Below are positions 52,680 through 62,383 of a stretch of 64,000 nucleotides of DNA, piece after piece. The position numbers and the translations under genes were made by a program. The stretch is from Acetobacter garciniae (lineage in GTDB: Bacteria; Pseudomonadota; Alphaproteobacteria; Acetobacterales; Acetobacteraceae): assembly GCF_017377735.1 (NCBI RefSeq), contig NZ_JAFVMH010000003.1:186001-250000 (forward strand). The letters are read 5' to 3'. The notes under the pieces were generated by a model. The model worked only from the letters and a program-made list of their open reading frames with translations, searched no databases and had not been told where the DNA came from. Every line of letters starts with the position of its first letter. The stretch's first letter is position 1.

Positions 52680-54866
52680 CTATTCCGTCCTGTTGGCCGG
52701 GGCGGAAAAATCCGCGATCCATTTTGGCAGGTCGGCGGGGGGCATGGGCTTGCTGAACAGGTAGCCCTGCATGACATCGCAGCCCATGGCGCGCAGCCGT
52801 GTTTCCTGGCAGATTTCCTCCACCCCTTCGGTCACGACCTTCACGCCCAGGCGCTTGCCGATATTGATCGCGGCTTCCGTCACGATCAGCGCGCTGACAT
52901 CGCGTTCGAAATTCATGACAAAGCTGCGGTCGATCTTGATCTCGGTCAGGGGCATATGGGCTAAGCGCGACAGGGACGAAAACCCGGTGCCGAAATCGTC
53001 CAGCGACAGGCCCACCCCGATTTCGCGAATGGCGGTCATGGCATCCGTATGGTTCTGCATCATGACGCTTTCGGTAATTTCTATTGTCAGGCGGGTTGCA
53101 TCCAGTTCGTAGCGGTGCAGCAGGCTCTTGATATGGCCTGCCAGATCGGTGCCGTAAAAATGGGCGGCCGAGATATTGACGCTGACAACAGGCACGTTGA
53201 TGCCCGCCTTGTCCCATTTGACAATCTGGCGGCATGCTTCTTCCAGCGACCATCTGCCTATGGCGATGATCTGTCCGGTTTCCTCCGCAATGGGAATGAA
53301 CCGTGATGGTGGCACTGCGCCAAGGGTGGGGTGGAACCAGCGTGCAAGGGCTTCGACCCCGTAAAGCCGGCCTGTCATGGTGCAGATCTGGGGCTGGTAG
53401 AATAATTGCAGCCCCGAATGCCGGATCGCCTTGCGCAGGGCCGAGCCGATGATCAGCCGCGACTTGATTTCGTCATTGGCGACGCCGCTGAGCAGGCGGA
53501 AACTGCCGCGCGCGGTTTTCTTGGCTTCGCGCATGGCCACGTCGGCATGGTTGAGGATCTGCTCGATTTCTATCCCGTCATGCGGATACAGGCTTATGCC
53601 GATACTGAAGGAAATGATCAGTTCCTGCCCGTTGATTTCTATGGGCTCGCTCATGGCGGTGGTGAAGTTTTCGGCAAATGTCCTTGTGGTTTCGGCGTTT
53701 CCGCCGGGAATGATCACCACGAAGTCATCACCACCCAGCCGCCCGAGAACGAAATTGCCCCGGCATTGCAGGGCAAGTCGCCTGGCCACGATCTGCAGCA
53801 GCGCGTCGCCCTGGTCGTAGCCCATGACATTGTTGATGTCCTGGAACAGGTCCAGGTCGAGAACCAGAAGGGCAAAGGGCGATGGTGACGCCTGGGTCGT
53901 CATTTCCTTGAGGATCGCGGTAATGGAGGCGCGGTTCAGCAGCCCGGTCAGCGCGTCGTAATGGTTCAGCCGTGTCAGGTGCTGGCGGGTGCGGCCCTGT
54001 TTGATAATGGCGGCACAGGACGGCACGCAGCCGGCAACGATTTTCTGGGGCCAGTCGGTAATCTTGTCGCGGTTGCGCGAATACAGGGCAAAAATGCCGA
54101 TCAGTTCGCCCGTATTGCTGAAAACGGCGGAAGCCCAGCAGTCGCGCAGTTCGATTTCCTGCCCGTCGGTCGTTCGGGTGTGCCAGACGATGGCGCGTGC
54201 GTCTTCGGGGTTGGCGTGCAGGGCCGCCACGTCGTCTTCGGTCAGGATCACGTTTGTCAGTGCGGCGATCCTACGCCACGGCAGCCCTTCGCCCGAAAGG
54301 ATTTCCAGCTCCCTGTTCGGCGTGACCTGAAGCAGCACGGCCACGCTGTTGGGCACCATGCGCTCGGCTTCGGCGCAAAGCAGGCCGGCAATGTCCTTTT
54401 CGGTCATCTCCCCGGCAAGCTGTGTGAAAACATGGTTCTGCAGATCAAGGATTTTCCGGCGGTGGCTTTCCTCCGTAACGCCCTTGATGAACGCCATGTA
54501 GTAGCGTTCGCGCTGGGGGCCAAGCAACGCGCTGGAGATCGACATCTCGGCCGCGACATAGTCCCCGTTGCTGCGGATAAAGGTTATTTCCCGCGATTTG
54601 CCGACAATGCGGTTATGGCCCGTGTCACGGTTCTGGGCAATGTAGCCGTCATGGGTGGCCTTGTGTTCGATCGGAACAAGGCAGTTCACGTTCTGCCCCA
54701 TGACCTGGGCTGCCGGATACCCCCATAGCCGTTCGGCGGCGGTGTTGAAAAAGACAATACGGTTGCTGCTGTCGATAATGACGACACCGTCGGCGGCCTG
54801 CTCAAGCATGTCGAAATACAGGGACATATTCTCAACGACATGGGGCAGGGCTGAGGATGCAGACAT
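52680..54866 (-). CDS. haem-PAS GGDEF-EAL protein (c-di-GMP phosphodiesterase/cyclase)
   Basis: A 728-aa signalling protein. The N-terminal PAS (residues about 12-130; DMLEQAADGVVIIDSSN, RLWGYPAAQVMGQNVN) carries THDGYIAQ with His72, the position of the haem ligand in FixL. A GAF-like region (about 140-280) follows, then GGDEF with GRLGGDDFVVI (378-382) and an EAL domain (EAL 505-507 in GVEALARW). Key EAL residues are kept (NIS, EITES, SLDDFGTGFSS, EIKIDRS, TEGVE, MQGYL). The RxxD inhibitory site is absent before GGDDF. This is close to the oxygen-sensing phosphodiesterase type of Komagataeibacter (AxPDEA1). The start at 54864-54866 has AAGG 7 bases upstream. Confidence 0.9.
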   Translation of the reverse strand: MSASSALPHVVENMSLYFDMLEQAADGVVIIDSSNRIVFFNTAAERLWGYPAAQVMGQNVNCLVPIEHKATHDGYIAQNRDTGHNRIVGKSREITFIRSNGDYVAAEMSISSALLGPQRERYYMAFIKGVTEESHRRKILDLQNHVFTQLAGEMTEKDIAGLLCAEAERMVPNSVAVLLQVTPNRELEILSGEGLPWRRIAALTNVILTEDDVAALHANPEDARAIVWHTRTTDGQEIELRDCWASAVFSNTGELIGIFALYSRNRDKITDWPQKIVAGCVPSCAAIIKQGRTRQHLTRLNHYDALTGLLNRASITAILKEMTTQASPSPFALLVLDLDLFQDINNVMGYDQGDALLQIVARRLALQCRGNFVLGRLGGDDFVVIIPGGNAETTRTFAENFTTAMSEPIEINGQELIISFSIGISLYPHDGIEIEQILNHADVAMREAKKTARGSFRLLSGVANDEIKSRLIIGSALRKAIRHSGLQLFYQPQICTMTGRLYGVEALARWFHPTLGAVPPSRFIPIAEETGQIIAIGRWSLEEACRQIVKWDKAGINVPVVSVNISAAHFYGTDLAGHIKSLLHRYELDATRLTIEITESVMMQNHTDAMTAIREIGVGLSLDDFGTGFSSLSRLAHMPLTEIKIDRSFVMNFERDVSALIVTEAAINIGKRLGVKVVTEGVEEICQETRLRAMGCDVMQGYLFSKPMPPADLPKWIADFSAPANRTE

Positions 54867-56047
54867 TGACCGACCTTGATGAAACAAAAGCATGGAACCC
54901 GGATTGCAGAGGCCGGGCCTTCAATGAATGTCACCCTATCGCGGGTATCCGGCGGGGGGATACGCGAACCGACAGGACCATTCCACCAAGATACTGTTCC
55001 GGAAATAGCTTTGCCGGATAAAAAGATGTCAGGACAGGGTTGCCAGGCCGGGGCGCGGGGCCAGGCGGTAATGACGTTGCGGCTTGTGTAATCATTGTCA
55101 TTGACTCCCCATGAGAAAGACGCGTGCAGGCGACCATGATCTCGGCAGCGCCATAATCAGGACAGCTGGGTAGATTACCCAAAAATAAAAACACGGTTCC
55201 CAAATATCGCATGAAATTGTGCTGCTCTGCGGCGGGCGACCCGCACGGACATTTTCAGGACCCTGGTCGCACCGACCCTGCTCCGCGTAATGGATTTTCA
55301 AAAACCGCAGCCCCGCAGATCTTGCGATCAGACGTCTTGCGAACCGGCACACAGGTGTGATTCGTCAGCCAGGTCATCTATCGCGAAACAATTGGGGGCC
55401 ATGCGGCAGTAAAACAGAAGCGAGGAAATAGATTCAGGCAATAAAAGTGGAACCGAAACCACTATGGCAAAACCTGGGTTTTATGCAACAGGTTTCACAG
55501 AAACAAAACGTGATATCGATTTTTCCGGCAAGGATATGATTTGTTAATAATTTTATGGCGTGCCACGGGCCGCCTTGGGCATATACGTCGGATAATCGCA
55601 AAAAAAGGTTTACCGGATCTTAACATAATGGGGAGTGCATTCATTTGTCGGCAGGCAGGGGGTATCGGCTATATTTATCCGCAATAAATCCGTGCTGATC
55701 GTATTTGAAACGATAACCAGACCGTAGGGTCTCTATTATTTATACGCATGATGCGGATATCTGATAACGAAATTAACCTGAATGTATTAATTTCAGGCAT
55801 TTCTCCCGTGACGGGCCTGCAATCCGCCTGATAGATTGGGTTCACCGCAACCCGCATCCAGGGAAAGGAAAAAGTCCATGCCAAGGACGCCTTTGGTGCG
55901 ACCGGTCGTTGCAATCGTGTTTTTATTTGACTTGACAGTCAGGTGCGACACGGCGGTAACAGCTTGCAATTTGATGTAACGTGGCGGCAGCGCGACCAGA
56001 TACCGCACCATTTCCCGCCAGAGCATGAGTCAAGAATAGGTATCCGT
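54867..56047. other. AT-rich 1.2-kb divergent intergenic region between two c-di-GMP genes
   Basis: No gene is supported in about 1180 bases. The stretch 55400-55800 is strongly AT-rich compared with both flanks. AGTGG-AACCGAAA-CCACT (near 55446-55463) forms a small hairpin before a 27-codon ORF that I do not trust. A TTGACA near 55934-55939 may serve the 1633-aa gene. The region must carry promoters for both GGDEF/EAL genes and may hold a regulatory RNA or remnant. Confidence 0.45.
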
Positions 56048-59000
56048 GTGAGCACTTCTCCCCCCCTTCTGGGCTCGTCTCAAAGACTGCGGGCCCGGTT
56101 GAGATCCCTGCTGCCCTATGCCCTGCCTGTGTTGACGGTCGTGTCATGTGGGGCCGCGATCGAAGTGCATGATTATTATCACGCAACGAGCGAGGTGACG
56201 GAGGAAGCCCTGCGGGACAGCCAGGCCTATGCCAGCCTGATCGCGGACCGGCTGAACACGCGCTTCACCGAACTGGATGTCGCCTCGGCGGAACTTCTTG
56301 TCCCGCACGGCAACCCCGCAGCCCCCCCTCCCGAGGTGGAAGAATCGCTGCGCCGTTACCTGCTGTCGCGTCCGTCATCCTATATGTTCAATGTTCTCTC
56401 CCCCGATGGGGAGACAATCCAGTGGTCCACCGCCCCGCTGGGCCACCGCACGGCGTCGAAGATCCAGGATTTTTCCTCCCTTCCCCACAGTGCCGATCAC
56501 CTGCTGGGCCGAGTCCATTTGCGTGACGGAACGAAAGAGCCCGTGCTGCCCCTGCGCGTGCATGGCGATACGGACGATCATGCCGGCTATTTCCTGGCGT
56601 CGCCCTATCCGCTCAGCCGCCTGCTCGACACCCAGGAACTGCCTGCCGACTATCGCCAGGGCTGGTCGTTCACCCTGGTGGACAACCGCGACGGCACGTC
56701 CATCAGCCGCTGGCTGGACCCGCACGGGACATCCGCCTCCCCGCCCCCGCAGGACGGGACTACGGTGGTTTCGGTCCCGGTGGGGGAATATCCCTTCACG
56801 GTGCAGGTCGAGGTGCCGCCCGAGCGCGTGCGCCAGACCTATGACAGGCAGGCCCCTTCCCGCTGGGGGGTGGAGGCCCTGGCCTTCGCGGTGTTGCTGA
56901 GCGCTGGCGTGGTGGTGATCCGCCGGCGTGAGCGTGAGCAGATGCAGCATCTGACGCGGCTGACCGAATTCAACAGCTTCATGGCGCAGATCAACCAGTG
57001 CGTGAGCCAGGCGGTGGATGAAGAAACCCTGCTGCGCGAAATCTGCGACATGGCCATTCATTACGCCCATCTCAAGATCGCCTTCATCGGCCGCCCCGAC
57101 GAGAACAGGAAACTCGATATCCTGGCCATCGGGGGCCCACCCGACTGCATGAAAGGGGTCATGATCTCCACCGACCCCAACCTGCCCGAGGGGCGGGGTG
57201 CCGTGGGGCAGGTCTGGCGGGGCGGCCAGCCGATTTTCAACGGCTCCTTCGCCACCACGGACTATACGCTGCCCTGGCAGGACTGGGCGGTGCGGCAGGG
57301 GGTGCGCTCCAACGCCGTGCTGCCGATTTATCGCGACAGGCGCATCTGGGCGGTGCTCAGCGTCTATCACGAGCAGGCCCATGTGTTCGACAGCCAGTTG
57401 CAGGCCCTGCTGCGCGAAATTTCGGCCGATATCTCCAACGGGCTGGAACAGCTTTATAACCGACGCCTGCAAAAGGCCCTGCTGGACAATTCGGTGGTGG
57501 GGATCCTGCTGGTGCGGGACCGTATCATCCAGATGACCAATACCCGTGTCGCGCAGATGCTGGGCGTGACACCCGATTCGTTCCTCAACCAGTCGGCGGA
57601 GATGCTCTATGCCGACAAGAACGAATTCGACCGCGTAGGCGGCATTTACGACCAGCTTCACGCCCAGGGCGAGGTCCGGGTGACCAGCGTGCGGCTGTCC
57701 CGGCCGGACGGGCGGATCATGATCGCCGATTTTTCGGGCGTGCAGCTTCGGGACCTGAACGGCAATGTCTCGGTCTGGACGATAGAGGACGTGACCAGCC
57801 GTGACGTGGCGCAACGCCTGTATCATGCGCTGATCAACACCGCCGATGCCGTGCTCCAGGCGTCCAGCGATACGGAAATGTGCGACCGGGCCTGTGCCGA
57901 CCTGGTGCAGGATACCCTGTTCAACGCGGTCTGGATCGGGCAGGTGACCTCAGCCGACCGCGTGCATGTCGTGGCCCACGCGGGTGACGGCACGGACGGC
58001 ATAGAACAGCTCGATATTCGCGTCAGTGCCGCCGACAGTTCCTCCCTCGTGGGGGCGCGGGCCTGGCGGCAGCAGACCCTGGCCTACAGCAATGACGAAC
58101 TGGGCGACCATGTCGCGGCCCCGTGGTACGACTTTCTCAGCAAGAACCAGTGGCGCGCCGTGCTGGCCACCCCCATCTGGCGTGGCGGCTCGCTCTGGGC
58201 GGTCATCAGCTTCGTGTCGCCCCAGGCCATGGTTTTCGACGCGCAGAGCATTGCCCTGTGCCAGCGCGTTGCCCAGTTGCTCGGGCATGCGCTCGACACG
58301 CTGGATGCCAAGCAGCGTGTGGAAAAACTCCAGGTCGAGGAATCGCTACGCGCCCGCCATGACCTGCTGACCGGCCTGCCCAACCGCCTGGCGCTGGAGG
58401 AATACATGCCCCAGGCCCTGGCCCGCGCACGCAGGCGCGGCACGGCGGTGGGCGTGTGCATGCTCGACCTGGACGACTTCAAGCTGGTCAATGACAGTTA
58501 CGGCCACGAAGCGGGTGACCGGCTGTTGCAGGAACTGGCGGCCCGCGTACAGCTTGGCCTGCGCCAGACCGATTACGTGGCCCGCCTGGGCGGGGATGAG
58601 TTCGTCGTCATTCTCGAAGATCTCGACGCCCTGCTGCCGGTGACACAGGCTACGACCGTGCTGAACCAGTTGCATGTGGCGGTTGAAAGCCCGTTCCAGG
58701 TCCGCGCGGAGGCCTTCGCCACAGTGGGCATGACGCTGGGGATTGCGTTCTTCCCCCTGGATGGAGAGGACCCGGACAGTCTGCTCCGCCGTGCGGATGC
58801 CGCCATGTACCAGGCCAAGGAAACCAAGGCCACCCGCAAGACGTGGTGGTGCCTGGCCAGTGCCACGTCCAAGCCGCATGCGGCGGACAGCACGCCCGAA
58901 CCCATGACGTTCAACGCCTACGGGCCGGAAGCCGCGGAACTGCTGACCCGTGCCAAGACGTTCCTGACCCAGATACGCCAGGATTTTGTCGAGCGTTTTT

Positions 59001-60949
59001 ACGAAATCGTGTGGGAAATGAGCGAGGGCAAGCGCATCCTGTCCTCCCTCTCGCCTGAAAAGCTTGCCCGCCTCAAGCAACGGCAGCTTGCCCATCTGGG
59101 CTTTCTGCTGGCCCCGGAAACCACCCAGGCGGAAATCGTGGACGTTGCCGAAAGGCTGGGCGCGGTGCATGCCCTTTCGGGCATGGGGGCAGCGCTGCTC
59201 AGTGAATCGTACAGTATTTACCGGCGCCTGCTCATAGACAGTCTCGATAATGCGATGCTCCGGGCCTATGACCGCTATCATATCCTGCTGACGACCGAAA
59301 TCCGCCTTCAGGATGACAAGGGCACGCAGCTTGAAGCCGGGCAGGTGATCGAGCAGACCTATTTCTCCCTGCTTTCGGACCCCCTGCCGCCGATCGACAG
59401 CGTCTGGCCCGATGCCAGCGCGCGCAGCATGGAAAACCTGGCCGACCTGCCGGGTATTCAGGCTGTGCTTCTGTTCCGCATGAACCCGTCGGGGCAACTG
59501 GTGGTGGAAGGCAGCGCGGGCCCGCAGGCGCCCGGCCTGATGGAAGCCCTGAAGGATTCCATGGGGGATACGGTTTTCGAAACCCAGACGGCGTTCGGGC
59601 AGTCGGTCACGGCCATGGCCTGGCGGACCCGCCAGCGGCAGAGCTGCGCATCCTACGCGCTGGACCCGCGCGTGGCCGCCTGGAGCGAGGTCATGGAGCG
59701 GCTGGGCATTTCCTCCTCCATCAGTATTCCGGTCAAGCAGGAGGAAGAACAGGTGGCTGCCGTGCTGACCCTGTTCGGCACCTATCCCAGCCAGTTCGAA
59801 TCGCTGATGATGCAGCAATTCGCCCGCGGGTTGCAGCGCCGGTGGGAACAGGTCTGGCAGCGCTGCTATTCCCGCAGCGTCCCGGCCGTGACCGAAGAAC
59901 GGTCGTGCCAGTTGCGCGAACGTCTTTTCTCGGGCGGGCTGCGCATGTACGTGCAGCCGGTCGTGAACCTGAGAACCGGCGCCCTGCTGGAGGTGGAAGC
60001 CCTTGCACGGTTGCAGGACGAGAACGGGGATATTATTTCCCCCGCCATATTCCTTCCGCTTCTGGGCCGCAACGAACTGGACCGGCTGTTCCATCTGGGG
60101 CTGGAGCAGATCCTCTCCCGCGTGCGGGAATGGGATGCCGAAGGCCTGGGCGTCAGCCTGGCGATCAACATGCCGCCGACCTATCTGCTCAATGCCGAAG
60201 GCCCGCGCTGGGTGGGCGATACGCTCAAGGCCTATGGCATGTCGCCGCACCGGCTGACCATCGAACTGCTGGAAACCCAGAGCATAGACCCGGCCCTGCA
60301 AAGTGCCGTCATCCAGCGTTTCAAGGCGCTGGGGGTGCGTGTGGCCATTGACGACCTGGGCTCGGGCTATAGCAGCCTGCTGCGTCTTTCATCGCTGCCG
60401 TTCGATATCATCAAGATCGATCAGGGGCTTTTGAACCATATCCGCCAGACGCCCTTGCAGACCTTCAGCATGGTCAAGTCGGTGTTGGATATGGGGGCGG
60501 ATTTCCGCGATATCGTGGTGGCGGAAGGGCTGGAAGATGCCGAGGTGATCGAGGCCATCTGCCATCTGGGGGGCAGTTACGGCCAGGGCTACGGCATTGC
60601 CCGCCCCATGCCCAGTGCCGATTTCCCGGCATGGTGCCGGGCGTACAAGGCCGAACTGTCCAGCCATGTGGCGCCTGCGAACGAGGTCCGATGTGCCCTG
60701 GGTGCCCTGGCCTATCACTGGATGGCAACGCGCGGCGGCCAGGATCTGACTGAAAAGGCGGTTGATGACTGCCCGATCACTCGGTGGCTGACGGCGTCCG
60801 GCCTGGCGGGCAGCCAGGCAGCGCAGTGGCATGAACAATGCCACCGTGGCCCCGCACCGCTTGAGGCTTCGCGCAGGTTTACTGACTGGCTGCTCGATCA
60901 GGTGGTGATGCCATCCGAAAAGAAATACCCCGCCATCATGGGCACCTGA
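56048..60949 (+). CDS. membrane GAF-PAS-GAF-GGDEF-globin-GAF-EAL protein
   Basis: A 1633-aa c-di-GMP protein. Membrane segments at about 21-40 and 272-291 flank a periplasmic sensor region. Then follow GAF (about 303-467), PAS (471-586), GAF (589-757), GGDEF (768-927; motif GGDEF 848-852 with an intact RQTD inhibitory site five residues before), a globin-like domain (955-1094; VERFYEIVW, LARLKQRQLAHLGFLL, His1041 in GAVHALSGM), another GAF-like domain (about 1125-1270), EAL (1285-1531; VEALAR, NMPP, IELLE, IDDLGSGYSS, IKIDQ, VVAEGLED) and a Cys/His-containing tail. Both catalytic sites look intact. GTG start chosen for AGG 7 bases upstream; the longer frame has 35 unlikely codons. Divergent from the haem-PAS gene. 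Confidence 0.87.
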   Translation: MSTSPPLLGSSQRLRARLRSLLPYALPVLTVVSCGAAIEVHDYYHATSEVTEEALRDSQAYASLIADRLNTRFTELDVASAELLVPHGNPAAPPPEVEESLRRYLLSRPSSYMFNVLSPDGETIQWSTAPLGHRTASKIQDFSSLPHSADHLLGRVHLRDGTKEPVLPLRVHGDTDDHAGYFLASPYPLSRLLDTQELPADYRQGWSFTLVDNRDGTSISRWLDPHGTSASPPPQDGTTVVSVPVGEYPFTVQVEVPPERVRQTYDRQAPSRWGVEALAFAVLLSAGVVVIRRREREQMQHLTRLTEFNSFMAQINQCVSQAVDEETLLREICDMAIHYAHLKIAFIGRPDENRKLDILAIGGPPDCMKGVMISTDPNLPEGRGAVGQVWRGGQPIFNGSFATTDYTLPWQDWAVRQGVRSNAVLPIYRDRRIWAVLSVYHEQAHVFDSQLQALLREISADISNGLEQLYNRRLQKALLDNSVVGILLVRDRIIQMTNTRVAQMLGVTPDSFLNQSAEMLYADKNEFDRVGGIYDQLHAQGEVRVTSVRLSRPDGRIMIADFSGVQLRDLNGNVSVWTIEDVTSRDVAQRLYHALINTADAVLQASSDTEMCDRACADLVQDTLFNAVWIGQVTSADRVHVVAHAGDGTDGIEQLDIRVSAADSSSLVGARAWRQQTLAYSNDELGDHVAAPWYDFLSKNQWRAVLATPIWRGGSLWAVISFVSPQAMVFDAQSIALCQRVAQLLGHALDTLDAKQRVEKLQVEESLRARHDLLTGLPNRLALEEYMPQALARARRRGTAVGVCMLDLDDFKLVNDSYGHEAGDRLLQELAARVQLGLRQTDYVARLGGDEFVVILEDLDALLPVTQATTVLNQLHVAVESPFQVRAEAFATVGMTLGIAFFPLDGEDPDSLLRRADAAMYQAKETKATRKTWWCLASATSKPHAADSTPEPMTFNAYGPEAAELLTRAKTFLTQIRQDFVERFYEIVWEMSEGKRILSSLSPEKLARLKQRQLAHLGFLLAPETTQAEIVDVAERLGAVHALSGMGAALLSESYSIYRRLLIDSLDNAMLRAYDRYHILLTTEIRLQDDKGTQLEAGQVIEQTYFSLLSDPLPPIDSVWPDASARSMENLADLPGIQAVLLFRMNPSGQLVVEGSAGPQAPGLMEALKDSMGDTVFETQTAFGQSVTAMAWRTRQRQSCASYALDPRVAAWSEVMERLGISSSISIPVKQEEEQVAAVLTLFGTYPSQFESLMMQQFARGLQRRWEQVWQRCYSRSVPAVTEERSCQLRERLFSGGLRMYVQPVVNLRTGALLEVEALARLQDENGDIISPAIFLPLLGRNELDRLFHLGLEQILSRVREWDAEGLGVSLAINMPPTYLLNAEGPRWVGDTLKAYGMSPHRLTIELLETQSIDPALQSAVIQRFKALGVRVAIDDLGSGYSSLLRLSSLPFDIIKIDQGLLNHIRQTPLQTFSMVKSVLDMGADFRDIVVAEGLEDAEVIEAICHLGGSYGQGYGIARPMPSADFPAWCRAYKAELSSHVAPANEVRCALGALAYHWMATRGGQDLTEKAVDDCPITRWLTASGLAGSQAAQWHEQCHRGPAPLEASRRFTDWLLDQVVMPSEKKYPAIMGT

Positions 60950-60985
60950 AAGACCGGCCAGAACAACGAACCGATCAATAAAAAC

Positions 60986-61038
60986 AAAAGCTTCAGGGAC
61001 AGTCACCTTTGTGGAAAAAGGTGACACCCGAAAACTTT
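60986..61038. repeat. AT-rich palindromic repeat, copy C (inverted and shortened)
   Basis: Hairpin GTCACCTTT-GTGGAA-AAAGGTGAC (61002-61025) is followed by CACCCGAAAACTTTT and preceded by AAAAGCTTCAG. Read on the minus strand this is the left part of copy B (AAAAGTTTTxGGGTGTC). It lies 37 bases after the 1633-aa gene and could end its transcript. Confidence 0.65.
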
Positions 61039-61079
61039 TACAGAGGGACAGGATATTTCGTAAAAGCCCAAGCCGCGCA

Positions 61080-61793
61080 TTACTGGATATGCAAAGCGGC
61101 CTTGAGCGCGGCAGCACTGTCTTGCAGTTCGAAGCCCTTATGGCCGGGCTGGTACTGGAGGGAGGAGGCAAGGTTGCCCGTTACCACCGGATCAAGCCCA
61201 GCCGCCTGTGCCAGCGTCACCACGGTCTTGACGGCAGTTGGGTCGTCCCCCGCGATGGGCACGGCCATCAGCGGTGGCGGGCGGTGGGCTTGCGCTCGGA
61301 TCGCGCTCATATCCAGCGAATTGAAGCCGCGCACCACCCGCGCATCGGGAAAATAGCGCTGCGTGGTTGCCCCCGCCCCGTCGCGGGCCGCCGTTGCGGC
61401 AATGGCCCCGTCGCGAAAGGCAAAGGGGTTGGTCGCATCCAGCAGGATCTTGCCTTTAAGGCCGGGGTTAAGCTGCGGGCCCAGGGTGGGAATGGCGTAA
61501 TAGGGCACGGCCAGCAGGACCACATCGCCAAAATCGACGGCCTGCCGGGGTGTTCCGGCCGAAGCCAGTGGGCCCAGGCTTTTGGCCAGGTCCTGCGCAT
61601 TGCCCAGTGTGCGGGCCGAAAACATGACCTGATAGCCCGCCTTGACCCACAGCCCGCCCAGCGTGCTGCCGACCTTGCCCGAACCGATGATCCCGATCCG
61701 CAAGGGTGGGGCTGCCGCCTGCCCGGGCAGCGGGGCGATTGCGCAGGCGGTCGCCATGGCGGCCAGAAGGTGGCGTCGGGTCAATCCATTCAT
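61080..61793 (-). CDS. exported NADP-binding protein (F420-dependent NADP oxidoreductase-like)
   Basis: A 237-aa protein with a Tat-like twin-Arg signal ([16 protein letters not shown], cleavage near GQAAAPP). The mature part is a Rossmann fold of the NADP-oxidoreductase/coenzyme-F420 type: [53 protein letters not shown]. Its substrate is unknown, and an exported form is unusual for this fold. Start ATG 61791-61793 overlaps the cupin gene's stop as ATGA, so the two are co-translated. Confidence 0.8.
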   Translation of the reverse strand: MNGLTRRHLLAAMATACAIAPLPGQAAAPPLRIGIIGSGKVGSTLGGLWVKAGYQVMFSARTLGNAQDLAKSLGPLASAGTPRQAVDFGDVVLLAVPYYAIPTLGPQLNPGLKGKILLDATNPFAFRDGAIAATAARDGAGATTQRYFPDARVVRGFNSLDMSAIRAQAHRPPPLMAVPIAGDDPTAVKTVVTLAQAAGLDPVVTGNLASSLQYQPGHKGFELQDSAAALKAALHIQ

Positions 61794-62383
61794 GAATAAT
61801 GCCATTCCTTGGTAACAGGTCCGCCCATGCCCGCAACCGGGTCCGAGGCGGGAAAGGGAAGGGTCAGCAGGCGTGCGCGCTGCACGCCGTCGGGTGCCTG
61901 GCGGACGATGTCGAATTCCTGCCCCGGCGGGTAGGCGCCGACAACGGCGAAATCGGCATCCGCCTCCAGTTTCTTATGGCCCGTGCCCGCTGGCAGAAGA
62001 ACGATATCGCCCGCCTTGATGCTGACCTCCCGCCCGCCGGGACCGCCCAGCATCAGCCGGGCCGATCCACCGTAAAAGCCCAGCACTTCATGCCCGAGCG
62101 TGTGATAATGGTGGAACGGATATACGCCATTGCGCCATTGCGGCGGCCAGCCATTGCGCTCGAACAGGTCCTCGAACGCGGATCCCGGGTCATCGCCCGC
62201 AACCGGCAGCGCGTTGCGATAGACGATTACCGGCAGTTTCTGGTTGTTGGGCACCCAGTCATTGGCAGCAAGAAGAAAAGTCTGGACATTGGCCGGGGTG
62301 GCGGCCCCCTGCGCGCGAACATGGCCGCCGCCCAGGGCCAGGCCAAGTCCGGCCAGTGTTGCGTTGAATGTACGACGTTCCAT
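61790..62383 (-). CDS. exported cupin protein (YjlB-like)
   Basis: A 197-aa cupin with an exported N-terminus ([18 protein letters not shown], twin Arg then hydrophobic). The metal-binding motif is [18 protein letters not shown], followed by LMLGGPGG and [18 protein letters not shown]; His/His/Glu/His are thus present. YjlB-type cupins are of unknown function. It is 1 base overlapped with the downstream NADP-binding protein. The preceding region contains no obvious regulator. Confidence 0.85.
   Translation of the reverse strand: MERRTFNATLAGLGLALGGGHVRAQGAATPANVQTFLLAANDWVPNNQKLPVIVYRNALPVAGDDPGSAFEDLFERNGWPPQWRNGVYPFHHYHTLGHEVLGFYGGSARLMLGGPGGREVSIKAGDIVLLPAGTGHKKLEADADFAVVGAYPPGQEFDIVRQAPDGVQRARLLTLPFPASDPVAGMGGPVTKEWHYS

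Noticed and set aside
58346..60301. 651-codon minus-strand ORF
   Set aside because: Antisense of the GGDEF/globin/EAL region of the 1633-aa gene.
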